A stretch of DNA of 64,000 nucleotides from Halobacteriales archaeon QS_1_69_70. Lineage in GTDB: Archaea; Halobacteriota; Halobacteria; Halobacteriales; Haloarculaceae. Made by a program: the position numbers and the translations under genes. The stretch is from positions 62,001-126,000 of the forward strand of contig PXRI01000008.1 in assembly GCA_003021005.1 (NCBI GenBank), in the 5' to 3' direction. The notes below the pieces were generated by a model. That model was not told the DNA's origin. It saw nothing but the letters and a program-made list of their open reading frames with translations, and did not search any database. This document shows positions 1 through 10,475 of the stretch, piece after piece (the first letter of the stretch is position 1; each line of letters starts with the position of its first letter).

Positions 1-2
1 CC

Positions 3-314
3 GCCTATCGGACGCTGTGGTTCGGCCTGCCGTACGACTCGGAGACGGTCGAACAGGGCGCGGCGGTCGGGAACGGCGCGCTTGCAAAGGTGCGGTGGTA
101 CGAAGGCGAGCCGATTGGCGACGGTCACCTGCAGGGGCAGTTCGCGGCTCTCAAAGATGTCGTCGGCGACATGATCGACAAGGGCGTCTTCACGTCGTCA
201 ACGGCAAGCCAGTACCTGAAATGGAAGCTCGCGGAGCGGGTCGGAGACCAGCAAGAGCTGCGCATTCCGACTGGTGGGTCTCCCTTCGAGAAGGCGAGTC
301 TCCGTCAATCGTAG
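3..314 (+). CDS. 3' end of a truncated CDS, hypothetical protein (starts upstream of window)
   Basis: Frame open from the window edge (AYRTLWFGLPYDSETVEQG...) to stop at 314. Confidence 0.55.
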   Translation, partial: AYRTLWFGLPYDSETVEQGAAVGNGALAKVRWYEGEPIGDGHLQGQFAALKDVVGDMIDKGVFTSSTASQYLKWKLAERVGDQQELRIPTGGSPFEKASLRQS

Positions 315-470
315 GCTATTTGCTATGACGCACAACGGTGTCATACTCCTCTTCACATAGACCAGATGCTCAGTGTCTGTATCTCTATCGCTCAATATGT
401 TTATTACCATAACTGGCGTGATTCTTTGCTCAATTTCAACCCCCTAAAGCATATACGTTGAATAGTAGTA

Positions 471-836
471 TTGCGCAATATGGGCAAACGATTCGCTGAA
501 CCGGGTTTTGACGTGCTTATCAGTTTTGCTACCGCATTAGCGTTTATGAATAATATGCTTGGTCTCTTTGTTGACCCATCCGCAGCAGTGATCATCAGCC
601 TCGTACTCGTCATCGGGGCAACCGTCCTCATTCCTCGTGAAAAACGAATTATGGCCGGAATTATCGGCTCAATTGCTGTCGTAGTCGGCGGCGTAGTAAT
701 TCCTCGATTTCTTGTCTTCACAGGGGTTGCTGATGAATTCGTGCTACTAATCGCTCTCAGTGGGTTTCTTCTCCTCCTATCGTTTGCCGCCCTTCGGATA
801 ACAATTTTCAGGCAACGCACTACAAAACCTGCCTAA
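471..836 (+). CDS. small multi-pass membrane protein, hypothetical
   Basis: 121 aa ORF with several hydrophobic helices. Confidence 0.6.
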   Translation: MRNMGKRFAEPGFDVLISFATALAFMNNMLGLFVDPSAAVIISLVLVIGATVLIPREKRIMAGIIGSIAVVVGGVVIPRFLVFTGVADEFVLLIALSGFLLLLSFAALRITIFRQRTTKPA

Positions 837-1299
837 TTCTTCGATTACTTCTCTGTACTGATCGATTCGAGAATCTTGAACACGGGTATTGGGACCCGTT
901 TTCTGGCACTCTCAGCAGATGTTTTTCAGGGGCATAGAGGACCGAGCCCCTCTATAGGCTCGTGGTGTGATCCCCCAATAAGCAGCTGAATATCCATTCG
1001 ACGAGTGCGAGTTAGCTCACGACGCGATCCTCGGGACACACCCTTCGAAGACGTCCTGTTCACCTGCGAGACGGAAACCTCGGTGAACGTACTCACTGGC
1101 GAGACACCAGCACATTCGCAAACGACCGTCGAGCAGGCGATGGGGGTTCGCGGTGAGAATCGACACCGACACGCCACAGGTCGCGCTTCCGGCGTCGGTA
1201 GACCGTGCCCCGGACTTGTATAGATGTCCCCGGGGTCCCGTTCTCTAACGTCACCTCATCCACCGATAGATTTTTAGGATTCCGCGAAAATTGAAATAC

Positions 1300-1820
1300 A
1301 TGGCAGAATCCGCTTTCGCACAGTCCCACCCCCTGGATACGATGCTGGCCGTCTCCGACGTGATTCGGAACGACCGGCTCGCCCAGCTCTTTAGCCGTGT
1401 CCTCGAACACGACGCTCCCACTGTTGAGGAACTGACCGAGGGTATCGAGAGTTCGACGACAACCGTCTACGAGGATGTCAAGTATCTCGTGGAAATTGGG
1501 CTTTTGGAGCGTGTCACGGAGACGCAGCCTCACCGCTATCGAGCGAGTCGCGTCGATATGACGATCCAGGCCGGCGGGGAGACCTACCAGATCACTCCGA
1601 CGCTCCTGGTCGCACTCCGGCGATCGAATACGCTCGAGCGTACACGCAGTCGGAAATGAACGCCCGGATCATGGCCCGTGAACAGGATATCCCTGTTCTC
1701 GAAGCCGAAACCATTCTCCAAGAACTCCAAGAAATCATTCTGGAGACCGAGCCCGATACCGATACGGGCCTCGATATCGAGGCGCTTGATGCCGCCGTCG
1801 ATGAACGACGGGACGCATAG
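1300..1820 (+). pseudogene. HTH-domain antitoxin-like regulator, frameshifted with probable internal deletion
   Basis: HTH N-terminus (VEELTEGIESSTTTVYEDVKYLVEIGLLERV) in one frame; C-terminal continuation IEYARAYTQSEMNARIMAREQDIPVLEAETILQELQ... in another frame to stop 1820. Confidence 0.65.
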
Positions 1821-1825
1821 TATCC

Positions 1826-2359
1826 GTGTCAGCGCACCTCTTCCCGTTTGTCGAGAGCCACATCATCGATGCGAACCTCTTTATCTGGTTCGAACGCCAC
1901 GACTCCGTCGACCTGCTTGAGCGGGCTGTCACCGATCAGAATGTCGTCCTCCTCCTTCCCACACGAGTATACGAAGAACTCACGCCCGACTCCTATCCCT
2001 ACGGGAGTCCTCCAATAGAGGATGCAATCGAAGCTGGCTGGGTAGAGCTCCTTGAGGAGGTTGACTATTCCAATCCGGTCGTTTCAGCGACGATGGATAT
2101 GGTTCGGCAGTATATCGCTGCCGCCACCGACCGTCCCGAGCACACGATAGAGCAAGCAGATGCGGAAGTTGGTGGGGTGGCAGCAACACTCCTCGAACAG
2201 GGACGGACAGAATCGATCGCCATCTACACGAACGACGTACCGGCGTTCCGCGGGATCGAGCGCGCCCTCTCACAGCACGGTTACGAGGACCCGGTTCAGA
2301 TCGTCAAGGCGTTCGACTTTGTCAAGTCTGTCGAAAACCGGTACCAGTTCTCCGGGTGA
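1826..2359 (+). CDS. PIN-like domain protein, putative toxin partner of the upstream HTH protein
   Basis: 177 aa; IIDANLFIWFERHDS...YTNDVPAFRGI PIN-like acidic residues; starts 6 nt after upstream stop. Confidence 0.6.
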   Translation: MSAHLFPFVESHIIDANLFIWFERHDSVDLLERAVTDQNVVLLLPTRVYEELTPDSYPYGSPPIEDAIEAGWVELLEEVDYSNPVVSATMDMVRQYIAAATDRPEHTIEQADAEVGGVAATLLEQGRTESIAIYTNDVPAFRGIERALSQHGYEDPVQIVKAFDFVKSVENRYQFSG

Positions 2360-2719
2360 TCGCTCCCTATACTCGGTTACACCGGCGACGAGAGGCGATC
2401 GTTCGCTGAGTGTATCGTTAGAAGGACCGGCCCGAACGACTTGCGCGGTCTGCGCTTCGTCGACGGCCGGTGAGCAGCTACGACAACGTCCGGCGCTCGG
2501 CCGCCCCAGATCCGGTGCGATCGAGAGGTGGTCCGAGCCAGGTTGCGTGATGAAATTCGGTCAAAAACACGTAATCCAGCCCGCTAATTCCTCGTCGCCT
2601 CAACGTTAAGCGGGAGGTTTCATATCGCGGTGTACGGTTTATTATATAAACATTCCTACTATGCGGCCGGGACTCGAGGAGACGAAGAGCGTTTCAACCG
2701 CCGTCGCACACCGTTTGAT

Positions 2720-3699
2720 ATGGCAGAGACGATCCGGCTGGCGACCCGGGGCTCGGACCTCGCGCTCCGGCAGACCCGTGGCGTCGCCCGGACCCTGGAG
2801 CGCCGTCGCCGGGCGGTCGAGCTCCTGGAGGTGGAGACGACCGGCGACAGCGTCCGCGAGGAGCTGATCCACCGGCTCGGCAAGACGGGCGCTTTCGTGC
2901 GTCGTCTCGACGAGGAAGTCCTGGCGGGGGAGGCCGACGCGGCCGTTCACTCGATGAAGGACGTGCCGACCGAGTTCCCGGAGGACCTCGTCATCGCGGG
3001 CGTGCCGGAGCGGGCCCCCGCCGGCGACGTTCTCGTCACGCCGGACGGCACCGCTCTGGCGGATCTCCCGGAGGGTGCGACGGTCGGGACCGGCAGTCTT
3101 CGCCGGCAGGCCCAGCTGCTCGCGGCGCGACCGGATTTGGAGGTCCGCGGCCTCCGGGGGAACGTCGACACCAGGGTCGAAAAGCTCCTCGCGCCCGGCC
3201 TGCAGGCCGAACACGAGCGGCGGCTCGAGGCGGCAGAGGCCGGTGAGGACGCCTTCGAGGTGAGCCCGGAAACGTGGTTCGACGCGCTCTCGGAACACGA
3301 GCGGCGGGCGCTCGACCGGGAGGTCGACACGGAGTACAACGCTATCGTGCTCGCGGCGGCCGGGCTCGACCGGCTGGGCCTCCTGGAATCACTCCGCGTC
3401 GAGCGCCTCGAGCCGGCGTTCGTGCCGGCGCCGGGACAGGGCGCCATCGCCGTGTCGGCGCCGGACGGTGACCTCGCGGACACGCTGCAGCACGAACTCG
3501 ACCACCCTCGGACCCGTGTCGAGACGACCGTCGAGCGGACGATACTCGGGACGCTCGGGGGTGGCTGTGTCGCCCCGATCGGCATCCACGCGGTCATCCG
3601 TGGCGAGTACGTCCACACGCGGGTCCGCGTGCTCGCCCAGGACGGGTCCCGGGCGCTGCCGACCTGATCGAGCGCGCCACGCGGGAGGTGGGTGAGTGA
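2720..3699 (+). pseudogene. hemC: hydroxymethylbilane synthase with C-terminal deletion/frameshift
   Basis: IRLATRGSDLALRQT, GDVLVTPDG, GTGSLRRQAQL, GGGCVAPIG motifs; frame breaks at ~3650 and the C-terminal tail GADLIERATREVGE* continues in another frame to 3699. Confidence 0.8.
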
Positions 3700-3812
3700 C
3701 CGGAACGGTGTCTCTCGTCGGGCCGTGTCGCCCTTGCGGGCGCAGGTGCGGGTGCCTCCGACGGACGACCGGGATCGGGAGGCCGAGACGTAAACCACAT
3801 GTCGCGATGTAG
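3696..3812 (+). pseudogene. remnant of uroporphyrinogen-III C-methyltransferase (start only)
   Basis: GTGA overlap with hemC stop; MTGTVSLVG matches the typical haloarchaeal start MTGTVYLVGSGPGD..., then homology is lost and hemD follows within ~150 bp. Confidence 0.5.
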
Positions 3813-3850
3813 AATCCGCGGCTGGTCGCACTGCCGGGGCTCTGAGAGCC

Positions 3851-4570
3851 ATGGCTGAAACGGTCGCGTTCTTCCGGCCGGACGACGAACGCGCCGACGA
3901 AGCGGCGGCCATCCTCCGGGACCTCGGCGTCGAGCCCCTCTCGGACCCGATGCTCGCCGTCGACCCGACCGGCGATACGCCCCGGACTGACGCCGACGTA
4001 ACGGTCCTGACCAGCAGGACCTGCGTCGAGCTGGCCGGCGGAGCCGGCTGGACCCCGGACGGGTCGGTCGTCGCCATCGGGACCGCGACCGCGGCGGCGC
4101 TCGAATCACACGGCTATTCCGTCGACCGGGTCCCCGAGGAGTACTCCTCTGCCGGCCTGGTCGAGGCGTTGGGCGACGACGTCGAGGGCCGCCGGGTGGA
4201 GGTCGCGCGCTCGGACCACGGGTCGACCGTGCTCACCGACGGGCTCGACGCCGCCGGTGCCTACGTCCACGAGACGGTACTGTATCGGCTGGTCCGGCCC
4301 GAGTCGGCGGGGAACTCGGCTGTCGCCGCGGCAGGGGGTCGGCTCGACGCCGCCTGCTTCACCTCCTCGCTGACCGTCGAGCACTTCCTCGAGGCCGCCG
4401 CCGACCGCGGCGTCCGGGAGGCGGCCGTCGCCGGCCTCGCCGAGGCCGTCGTCGGCGCCATCGGGGAGCCGACGCGGGAGACGGCCTCGGCCCGCGGTAT
4501 CCCGGTCGACGTCGTCCCGGACACGGCGACGTTCGAGTCGCTGGCGACGGCCGTCGTCGAGCGGCTCTGA
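3851..4570 (+). CDS. hemD: uroporphyrinogen-III synthase
   Basis: 239 aa; gene order after hemC; HemD-like sequence. Confidence 0.8.
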   Translation: MAETVAFFRPDDERADEAAAILRDLGVEPLSDPMLAVDPTGDTPRTDADVTVLTSRTCVELAGGAGWTPDGSVVAIGTATAAALESHGYSVDRVPEEYSSAGLVEALGDDVEGRRVEVARSDHGSTVLTDGLDAAGAYVHETVLYRLVRPESAGNSAVAAAGGRLDAACFTSSLTVEHFLEAAADRGVREAAVAGLAEAVVGAIGEPTRETASARGIPVDVVPDTATFESLATAVVERL

Positions 4571-4643
4571 GGCCCCGGCCGGCCCGTCGTTCCGGACTAC
4601 CCCGCCGTCCGACTGTTTATACTCGAAGCCGCGCAAGCCCGGC

Positions 4644-6071
4644 GTGATGGACGCTCCGGTCCCCGAACTCGACGGCCGCGCGCGAACGTGTGCCGATGCT
4701 CTCCTCGACGCCGACCGCGTGCTGCTCGCCTCTCACATCGACGCCGACGGACTCACGAGCGCCGGCGTGGCCGCAACCGCGCTCCGGCGGGCCGGCGTCC
4801 CGTTCGAGGCGGTCTTCGAGAAGCAACTCGACGCCGACACCATCGCCGGGTTCGCGGACCGGGAGTACGACACCGTGTTGTTCACGGACTTCGGGAGCGG
4901 CCAGCTCGACGTCATCGCCGAGCACGAACGGGCGGGCGCGTTCACGCCGGTGATCGCCGACCACCACCAGCCCGCCGAGGCCGACACCATGTGTCATCTG
5001 AACCCGCTCCTGGAGGGCATCGACGGGGCCTCGGAACTGTCCGGTGCCGGTGCCGCCTACGTCCTGGCGCGGGCGCTTTCGTCCCGCGGGCCCGACGCCC
5101 GCCTCGAGAACCGGGACCTCGCCGCGCTGGCGGTCGTCGGCGCCGTCGGCGACATGCAGGCCTCCGGGGGCGAACTGCTCGGCGCGAACGAGCACGTCGT
5201 CGCCGAGGGCGTCGACGCCGGGGTCCTCGCCGAGACGACGGACCTCTCGGTGTACGGGAAACAGACGCGGCCCCTGCCGAAGCTCCTGGAGTACGCCTCC
5301 GACGTCCGCGTCCCCGGCATCACCGACGACGAGCGCGGGGCCGTCTCCTTCCTCGACGACCTCGAAGTGGCGTGTCGGGCCGACGAACGGTGGAAGCGGT
5401 GGGTCGATCTCACCGACGACGAGAAGCGGACGGTCGCCAGCGCCCTGGTACAGCGCGCGGTCGCACGGGGCGTCCCGGCGTTCAAGATCGACCGGCTCGT
5501 CTGCACCACCTACGTCCTCAGCGAGGAGGCCGTCGGCACCGCGTTGCGTGACGCCAGCGAGTTCTCGACGTTGCTGAACGCCACGGCGCGCTACGACCGC
5601 GCGGACGTCGGGCTGGCGGTGTGTCTCGGCGACCGCGGTGACGCGCTGGACCGCGCCCGCGACCTCCTGCGGACCCACCGCCGAAACCTCTCGGAGGGCA
5701 TCGAGTGGGTCGAAGACCACGGCGTGCAGACCGAAGCGCACCTCCAGTGGTTCCACGCCGGCGACGCCATCCGGGAGACCATCGTCGGCATCATTGCCGG
5801 CATGTCGATGGGCGCCGACGGCATCTCGCGGGACCGGCCGATCGTCGCGTTCGCCGAGAAGAGCGACACGGAGACGAAGGTTTCCGGCCGCGGGACCGGT
5901 CACCTGGTGCGTCGCGGGCTTGACCTCTCCGAGGTGATGACGGAGGCCGCCCGCTCGGTCGATGGTGAGGGCGGCGGCCACGACGTCGCCGCCGGCGCGA
6001 CCATCCCCGCCGGTGACGAGGCGACGTTCATCGAGCACGCCGACCGGGTCGTCGGCGAGCAGCTGGAGTGA
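4644..6071 (+). CDS. DHH/DHHA1 family phosphoesterase, archaeal RecJ-like exonuclease
   Basis: SHIDADGLTSA, FTDFGSG, ADHHQP (DHH motif), C-terminal GGGHDVAAGATI DHHA1 motif. Confidence 0.85.
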   Translation: MMDAPVPELDGRARTCADALLDADRVLLASHIDADGLTSAGVAATALRRAGVPFEAVFEKQLDADTIAGFADREYDTVLFTDFGSGQLDVIAEHERAGAFTPVIADHHQPAEADTMCHLNPLLEGIDGASELSGAGAAYVLARALSSRGPDARLENRDLAALAVVGAVGDMQASGGELLGANEHVVAEGVDAGVLAETTDLSVYGKQTRPLPKLLEYASDVRVPGITDDERGAVSFLDDLEVACRADERWKRWVDLTDDEKRTVASALVQRAVARGVPAFKIDRLVCTTYVLSEEAVGTALRDASEFSTLLNATARYDRADVGLAVCLGDRGDALDRARDLLRTHRRNLSEGIEWVEDHGVQTEAHLQWFHAGDAIRETIVGIIAGMSMGADGISRDRPIVAFAEKSDTETKVSGRGTGHLVRRGLDLSEVMTEAARSVDGEGGGHDVAAGATIPAGDEATFIEHADRVVGEQLE

Positions 6072-6234
6072 GCATCAGTCCGGACCGGAGATGCCGCAGC
6101 GTGCTGGGCCGTGCCAGCGGGCAGCAGCAACGCCCGGTGTGGCCGAGGGCCGCCGGATTCGATATCCCGATATGTCGTTTAGCGATGCTGATCGGCGCCG
6201 CCCCTTTTATGCTCCCGTCGGGCGATTCGCCGAC

Positions 6235-6987
6235 ATGCCAGTCGAGTACGACCGCGAGGGGCCGGTCGCCGTCATTACGGTCGACCGACCGGACAGACGC
6301 AACGCCATCGACGACGCGACAGCCGAGGCGCTCGGCAATGTCTGGGCGCGGTTCGAGGAGGACGACGACGCCCTCGTCGGGGTGTTGACCGGCAGCGAGG
6401 GCACCTTCTCGGCCGGCGCGGACCTCGAGGCGATGGACTTAGAGGACCGGCCGGAGGGCTGGCTCGGCTTTACGCGCACTCATTTGTCGAAGCCGACGGT
6501 CGCCGCCGTCGAGGGTTACTGCGTCGCCGGCGGTCTCGAGATGGCGCTGTGGTGTGACCTCCGGGTCGCCGGCGACTCGGCGACTTTCGGCTGTTTCGAA
6601 CGTCGGTTCGGCGTGCCGCTCGTCGATGGCGGTACCCAGCGGCTCCCGCACGTCGTCGGCCTGGGCCGCGCGCTGGATCTGATCCTGACCGGCCGGGCGC
6701 TCGACGCCGAGACGGCCAGGGAGTGGGGGCTCGTCAACCGCCTCGCAAACGAGGGCGAAGCGCTGGATGCCGCGGTGGAGCTGGCGGAGGTCATCGCCGG
6801 CTTCCCGCAGGAGACGGTGCGGACCGATCGGGCCGCCGTCTACGATGGCCTCGGCGCGACGCTCGACCAGGGTATTGCCATCGAGGGGTGGCACGGCTCA
6901 CGGGCGATGGACACCGCGGTGGAGGGCGCAGACCGGTTCGCGAGCGGCGAAGGACGGGGCGGCGAGGGCGTCCCGGACGAGGAGTAA
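6235..6987 (+). CDS. enoyl-CoA hydratase/isomerase family protein
   Basis: VAVITVDRPDRRNAIDDA, GTFSAGADLEAM, AAVEGYCVAGGLEMALWCDLRVA crotonase motifs. Confidence 0.85.
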   Translation: MPVEYDREGPVAVITVDRPDRRNAIDDATAEALGNVWARFEEDDDALVGVLTGSEGTFSAGADLEAMDLEDRPEGWLGFTRTHLSKPTVAAVEGYCVAGGLEMALWCDLRVAGDSATFGCFERRFGVPLVDGGTQRLPHVVGLGRALDLILTGRALDAETAREWGLVNRLANEGEALDAAVELAEVIAGFPQETVRTDRAAVYDGLGATLDQGIAIEGWHGSRAMDTAVEGADRFASGEGRGGEGVPDEE

Positions 6988-7091
6988 ACCGTATCCCGCG
7001 ATAGGAATCGGCACGGCCCTGCATCCCGTGGTGCAGTATGTCTTCCGACTTACCGACAACGCTTATGATAATACAGAGGTAATTCAGACGT

Positions 7092-7388
7092 ATGTCCGAC
7101 GCCGATGCAGGGGCAAACGAGGACCCCAACATGACGACGGTCACGCTGAAGATACCGCAGGCGTTCCTGGACGACCTCGATGCGACGTGGAGGGCCGAAG
7201 ACTTCCCGTCCCGCAGCGAGTTCATCCGGTGGGCGCTTCGAGACGCTGTCAAGCATCCCTCGTTCTCGCGGAAGGGGTGGAAGGACATCGCCGCCGGCGA
7301 ACATCAACTGGCGACTGGAGAGGGAGAGACCTACAGTAGCGACGAGATCCGGGCACGACTGAACGAGAACATGGATGCCGGCGGGTGA
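7092..7388 (+). CDS. ribbon-helix-helix (CopG-like) antitoxin
   Basis: TTVTLKIPQAFLDDLDATWRAEDFPSRSEFIRWALRDAV RHH fold; overlaps downstream RelE-like ORF. Confidence 0.75.
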   Translation: MSDADAGANEDPNMTTVTLKIPQAFLDDLDATWRAEDFPSRSEFIRWALRDAVKHPSFSRKGWKDIAAGEHQLATGEGETYSSDEIRARLNENMDAGG

Positions 7389-7665
7389 CGACGGGTGGAA
7401 TTGGAAGTTCACTGATCCCGCAGAACGTGAGTACGAGACGCTCCAGCCGCACGAGCAGGAGTGCATTGTCTCGAAGCTCGACGAGATTATCACCGACCAG
7501 TGGCGCGACCCGGACGACTACCTGGAGCCACTGACCGGTGCACCGCATTCGAAGCTCCCTGTCGGCGCATTTCGTCTCGGCTGTAACGCGATCAAGGCTG
7601 ACCAGATTCTTTGGGTATACACCATCGAGAAGCGTCAGGGTGCCTACAAACCCGGCGACGACTGA
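7375..7665 (+). CDS. RelE/ParE-like toxin
   Basis: WKFTDPAEREYETLQPHEQECIVSKLDEI...FRLGCNAIKADQILWVYTIEKRQGAYK RelE-like; paired with RHH. Confidence 0.75.
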   Translation: MPAGDDGWNWKFTDPAEREYETLQPHEQECIVSKLDEIITDQWRDPDDYLEPLTGAPHSKLPVGAFRLGCNAIKADQILWVYTIEKRQGAYKPGDD

Positions 7666-7845
7666 TCGGCCTGCCGAGAGCTACAACAGTCGTCGCACTC
7701 CCGATACCCGAATGAATCTTCTTCTCCAGTATCAGTTCCGATGTTGCCTCGTATTTTCAACTACGGGTCCGAGCGGACAGCCGGTCGTCGGGGTCCAATA
7801 CGGCTGTAACGGCAAATTTTTGCCGTCGCGAGCGTATCCTCCGGT

Positions 7846-8685
7846 ATGGCAGCCCCGGGCGAGGCCCTAGAGCGGGTTCGGCAGCCGGAGTACGTCGGCG
7901 AGAACCGTTGTCTCCCGTGCACGGTGACGAACCTCGTCATCGCCGCCGTCCTCACGGCCGCCCTGGCGTGGCTATCGGTGCCGCTCGCGGTGGCGTTCGC
8001 AGTCCTCGCCGTCGCGAGCATCTGGCTGCGGGGCTACCTCGTCCCGAAGACGCCGGAACTGACGAAGCAGTACCTCCCCGACCGGCTGCTCGCGAAGTTC
8101 GACAAACAGCCGCGGCCGGAACCGATCGATCGGGACGAGTTCGATCCCGAGACGGTCCTGCTCGATGCGGGCGTCGTCGAGCCCTGTGCGGACGTCGACG
8201 ACCTCTGTCTCACCGGCGACTTCGAGGCCGACTGGCTCGCCAGCATCGACGAGCTGGCCGACGAGGACACGCTCCGGGCCGAACTCGCCGACCAACTGGA
8301 GATCGAAGGCGGCAACGTCACGTTCGAGAGCTACGGTGACGCGTTCATCGCCAGCGAGGACGGCACCCAGATCGGCCAGTGGGAGTCCCGCGCCGCGCTA
8401 CTCGCCGACCTGGCAGCCGCCGAGGAGCTACCCGGCCGGGTCGCCGGCTGGGAGCGGCTGAGCCCCCGGCGCCGCAGCCAGTTGCTGGGTGGGCTCCGCG
8501 TGTTCGTCCAGAAGTGCCCCGTCTGTGGTGGGCCTGTGGCCGCCGACACGGAGGTCGTCGAGTCCTGCTGCCGGTCGACGACCGTCGTCGGCGTCGCCTG
8601 CGAGGACTGCGGCGACCGATTGCTCGAGGTCCCCTACGAGGAACCCGGAGATGCGGCCGCCGCGGACGCCGGGGTCGGCGCGTAG
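7846..8685 (+). CDS. conserved haloarchaeal membrane/zinc-ribbon protein
   Basis: 279 aa with N-terminal TM helices and C-terminal CPVCGG...CC...CEDCG cysteines. Confidence 0.6.
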   Translation: MAAPGEALERVRQPEYVGENRCLPCTVTNLVIAAVLTAALAWLSVPLAVAFAVLAVASIWLRGYLVPKTPELTKQYLPDRLLAKFDKQPRPEPIDRDEFDPETVLLDAGVVEPCADVDDLCLTGDFEADWLASIDELADEDTLRAELADQLEIEGGNVTFESYGDAFIASEDGTQIGQWESRAALLADLAAAEELPGRVAGWERLSPRRRSQLLGGLRVFVQKCPVCGGPVAADTEVVESCCRSTTVVGVACEDCGDRLLEVPYEEPGDAAAADAGVGA

Positions 8686-8927
8686 CGCATCGCCCGCCCG
8701 AAGTGTCGAAGCCGGGCTCGGCCCGCCGGACGCCCGGCCGATGGCCGCCGGGAACGGAAATCCTCGTACATGCGCTGGCCGTCCGGCCGACCCCGGTCCG
8801 CGTCGGCCCACCTCGGACCGGGGACCGTTCGAGTGGGGACGACCTCAGGGGTCCGCCCGAAGTCGCCGCGCGGCCCGCCATCGAACGGGGCACCCCGGCG
8901 GGTTCAACGACGGCCGTCCCGCACGGT

Positions 8928-10004
8928 CTACGCCTCGCCGAGCAGGCGGTCGACGATGACGTCCGGGTCGAACCGCTCTATATCGTCGTAGGCCTGGCCG
9001 GTGCCGAGAAATAGGATCGGTTTGCCGGTCACGTGCGCGATAGAGATGGCCGCGCCGCCCTGGGTGTCCACGTCGGCCTTCGTGAGGATGGCGCCGTCGA
9101 CCGCGGCCGCGTCGTCGAACTCCTCGGCGCGGTTCGTGGCGTCCTGGCCGGCGACCGCCTCGTCGACGAAAAGCGTCACGTCAGGGTCGACGACCCGGTC
9201 GATCTTCTCCAGTTGCGCCATCAGGTCGTCGGAGGTGTGTTGCCGACCGGCGGTGTCGCCGAGCACCACGTCGACGTCGTTTGCCTCGGCGTACTCGACG
9301 GCGTCGTAAATGACCGCCGCCGGGTCGCCGCCCTGCTCGTGGCTGATGAGCTTCGTGTCGAGGCGGTCGGCGTGCACCTCGACCTGCTCGTTGGCGCCGG
9401 CGCGGTAGGTGTCGCCGTTCGCGATGACCGACGCGTACCCGCGCGCCTCGAGCCACCGCGACAGCTTCGCGATGGTGGTCGTCTTCCCGACGCCGTTGAC
9501 GCCGGTGAACACGATCACGACGGGCGTGTCCGTCTCGGCAATGTGCCCCTCGAAGTCGAACTGGCCGACGCCGATCACCTCCCTGAGGGCCTCGCCGATG
9601 GCGCGCTGGACGACCTGCTCGCCGGACTCGACCTGCTTTCGGGTCTCGCCGACGAGTCGCTCACGGATGCGGTCGGTAATCTCCCGGGCGACCCCCATCT
9701 CGACGTCGCCGCCCAACAGCTCGAGTTCGAGTTGTTCGAGCGGGCCCTCCAGCTCCGACTCGGTGATGACCGTCCGCCCGGTTGCCGCCAGGGCGGCCTT
9801 CTTCGCGAAGCCGACGTCATCGGCCGCGTCCCCGTCGGCCTCGTCGTCGTTGCTCGCCGCGTCCCCCTCGTGACCGGCCGTCTCGGGCTCCGCCTCTCCT
9901 GCGGTGGACCCATTACCGGCTGCGGCATCCGCCTCGGCCGCCTCCGCCTCGGCCTCGACGTCCTCCTGGAACTGCCCGAGCTTGTCCTTGAGTCCGTCGA
10001 ACAT
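8928..10004 (-). CDS. ftsY: signal recognition particle receptor FtsY
   Basis: GVNGVGKTTTIAKLSRWL, GDTYRAGANEQ, GDTAGR, TKADVDTQGGAAIS SRP-GTPase motifs. Confidence 0.92.
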   Translation of the reverse strand: MFDGLKDKLGQFQEDVEAEAEAAEADAAAGNGSTAGEAEPETAGHEGDAASNDDEADGDAADDVGFAKKAALAATGRTVITESELEGPLEQLELELLGGDVEMGVAREITDRIRERLVGETRKQVESGEQVVQRAIGEALREVIGVGQFDFEGHIAETDTPVVIVFTGVNGVGKTTTIAKLSRWLEARGYASVIANGDTYRAGANEQVEVHADRLDTKLISHEQGGDPAAVIYDAVEYAEANDVDVVLGDTAGRQHTSDDLMAQLEKIDRVVDPDVTLFVDEAVAGQDATNRAEEFDDAAAVDGAILTKADVDTQGGAAISIAHVTGKPILFLGTGQAYDDIERFDPDVIVDRLLGEA

Positions 10005-10010
10005 CGCGCC

Positions 10011-10475
10011 TTACTCGTCGTCCTGCTGTTGGATCTGCTGTTGCATCTGCTGCATCTGCTGCTGTTGGGCCTGTTGGGCCTTCTGTTCGAGTTCGGCCGT
10101 CTCCTCGTCGACCTCGTCGATCTCCGCGTTGAGCGTCTCGATGCGGTCCTCGAGGGTCTCCTTTTTGATCTCCAGCGAATCGATGGCGCCCTCGCCGTCG
10201 CGCTCGGCGGCATACCCGCCACCGAGGCCTACGACGATCCGGTCCATGTCCCGGATGTCGGCGCGGACATAGGCGCCGCCGCCCAGCGGTACCTGCACGG
10301 TGTCGTCGGTCGAAAGCGTCTCGATCGCCTCGATGCCCTCGTCGATCTCGGTCTTCTGGCCCTCGATGGCCTGGATCTCCGCCCTTATTGCCTGTTTTTC
10401 CTCCTCCAGCGCCTGGAGCTGCTGTTGGATCTGCTGCATGGCGCCGCCGCCACCGCCACCGCCGCCGAGGCTCAT
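10011..10475 (-). CDS. pfdA: prefoldin subunit alpha
   Basis: Coiled coils flanking beta hairpin region (VQVPLGGGAYVRADI...VVGLGGGYAAE); operon with ftsY. Confidence 0.88.
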   Translation of the reverse strand: MSLGGGGGGGGAMQQIQQQLQALEEEKQAIRAEIQAIEGQKTEIDEGIEAIETLSTDDTVQVPLGGGAYVRADIRDMDRIVVGLGGGYAAERDGEGAIDSLEIKKETLEDRIETLNAEIDEVDEETAELEQKAQQAQQQQMQQMQQQIQQQDDE

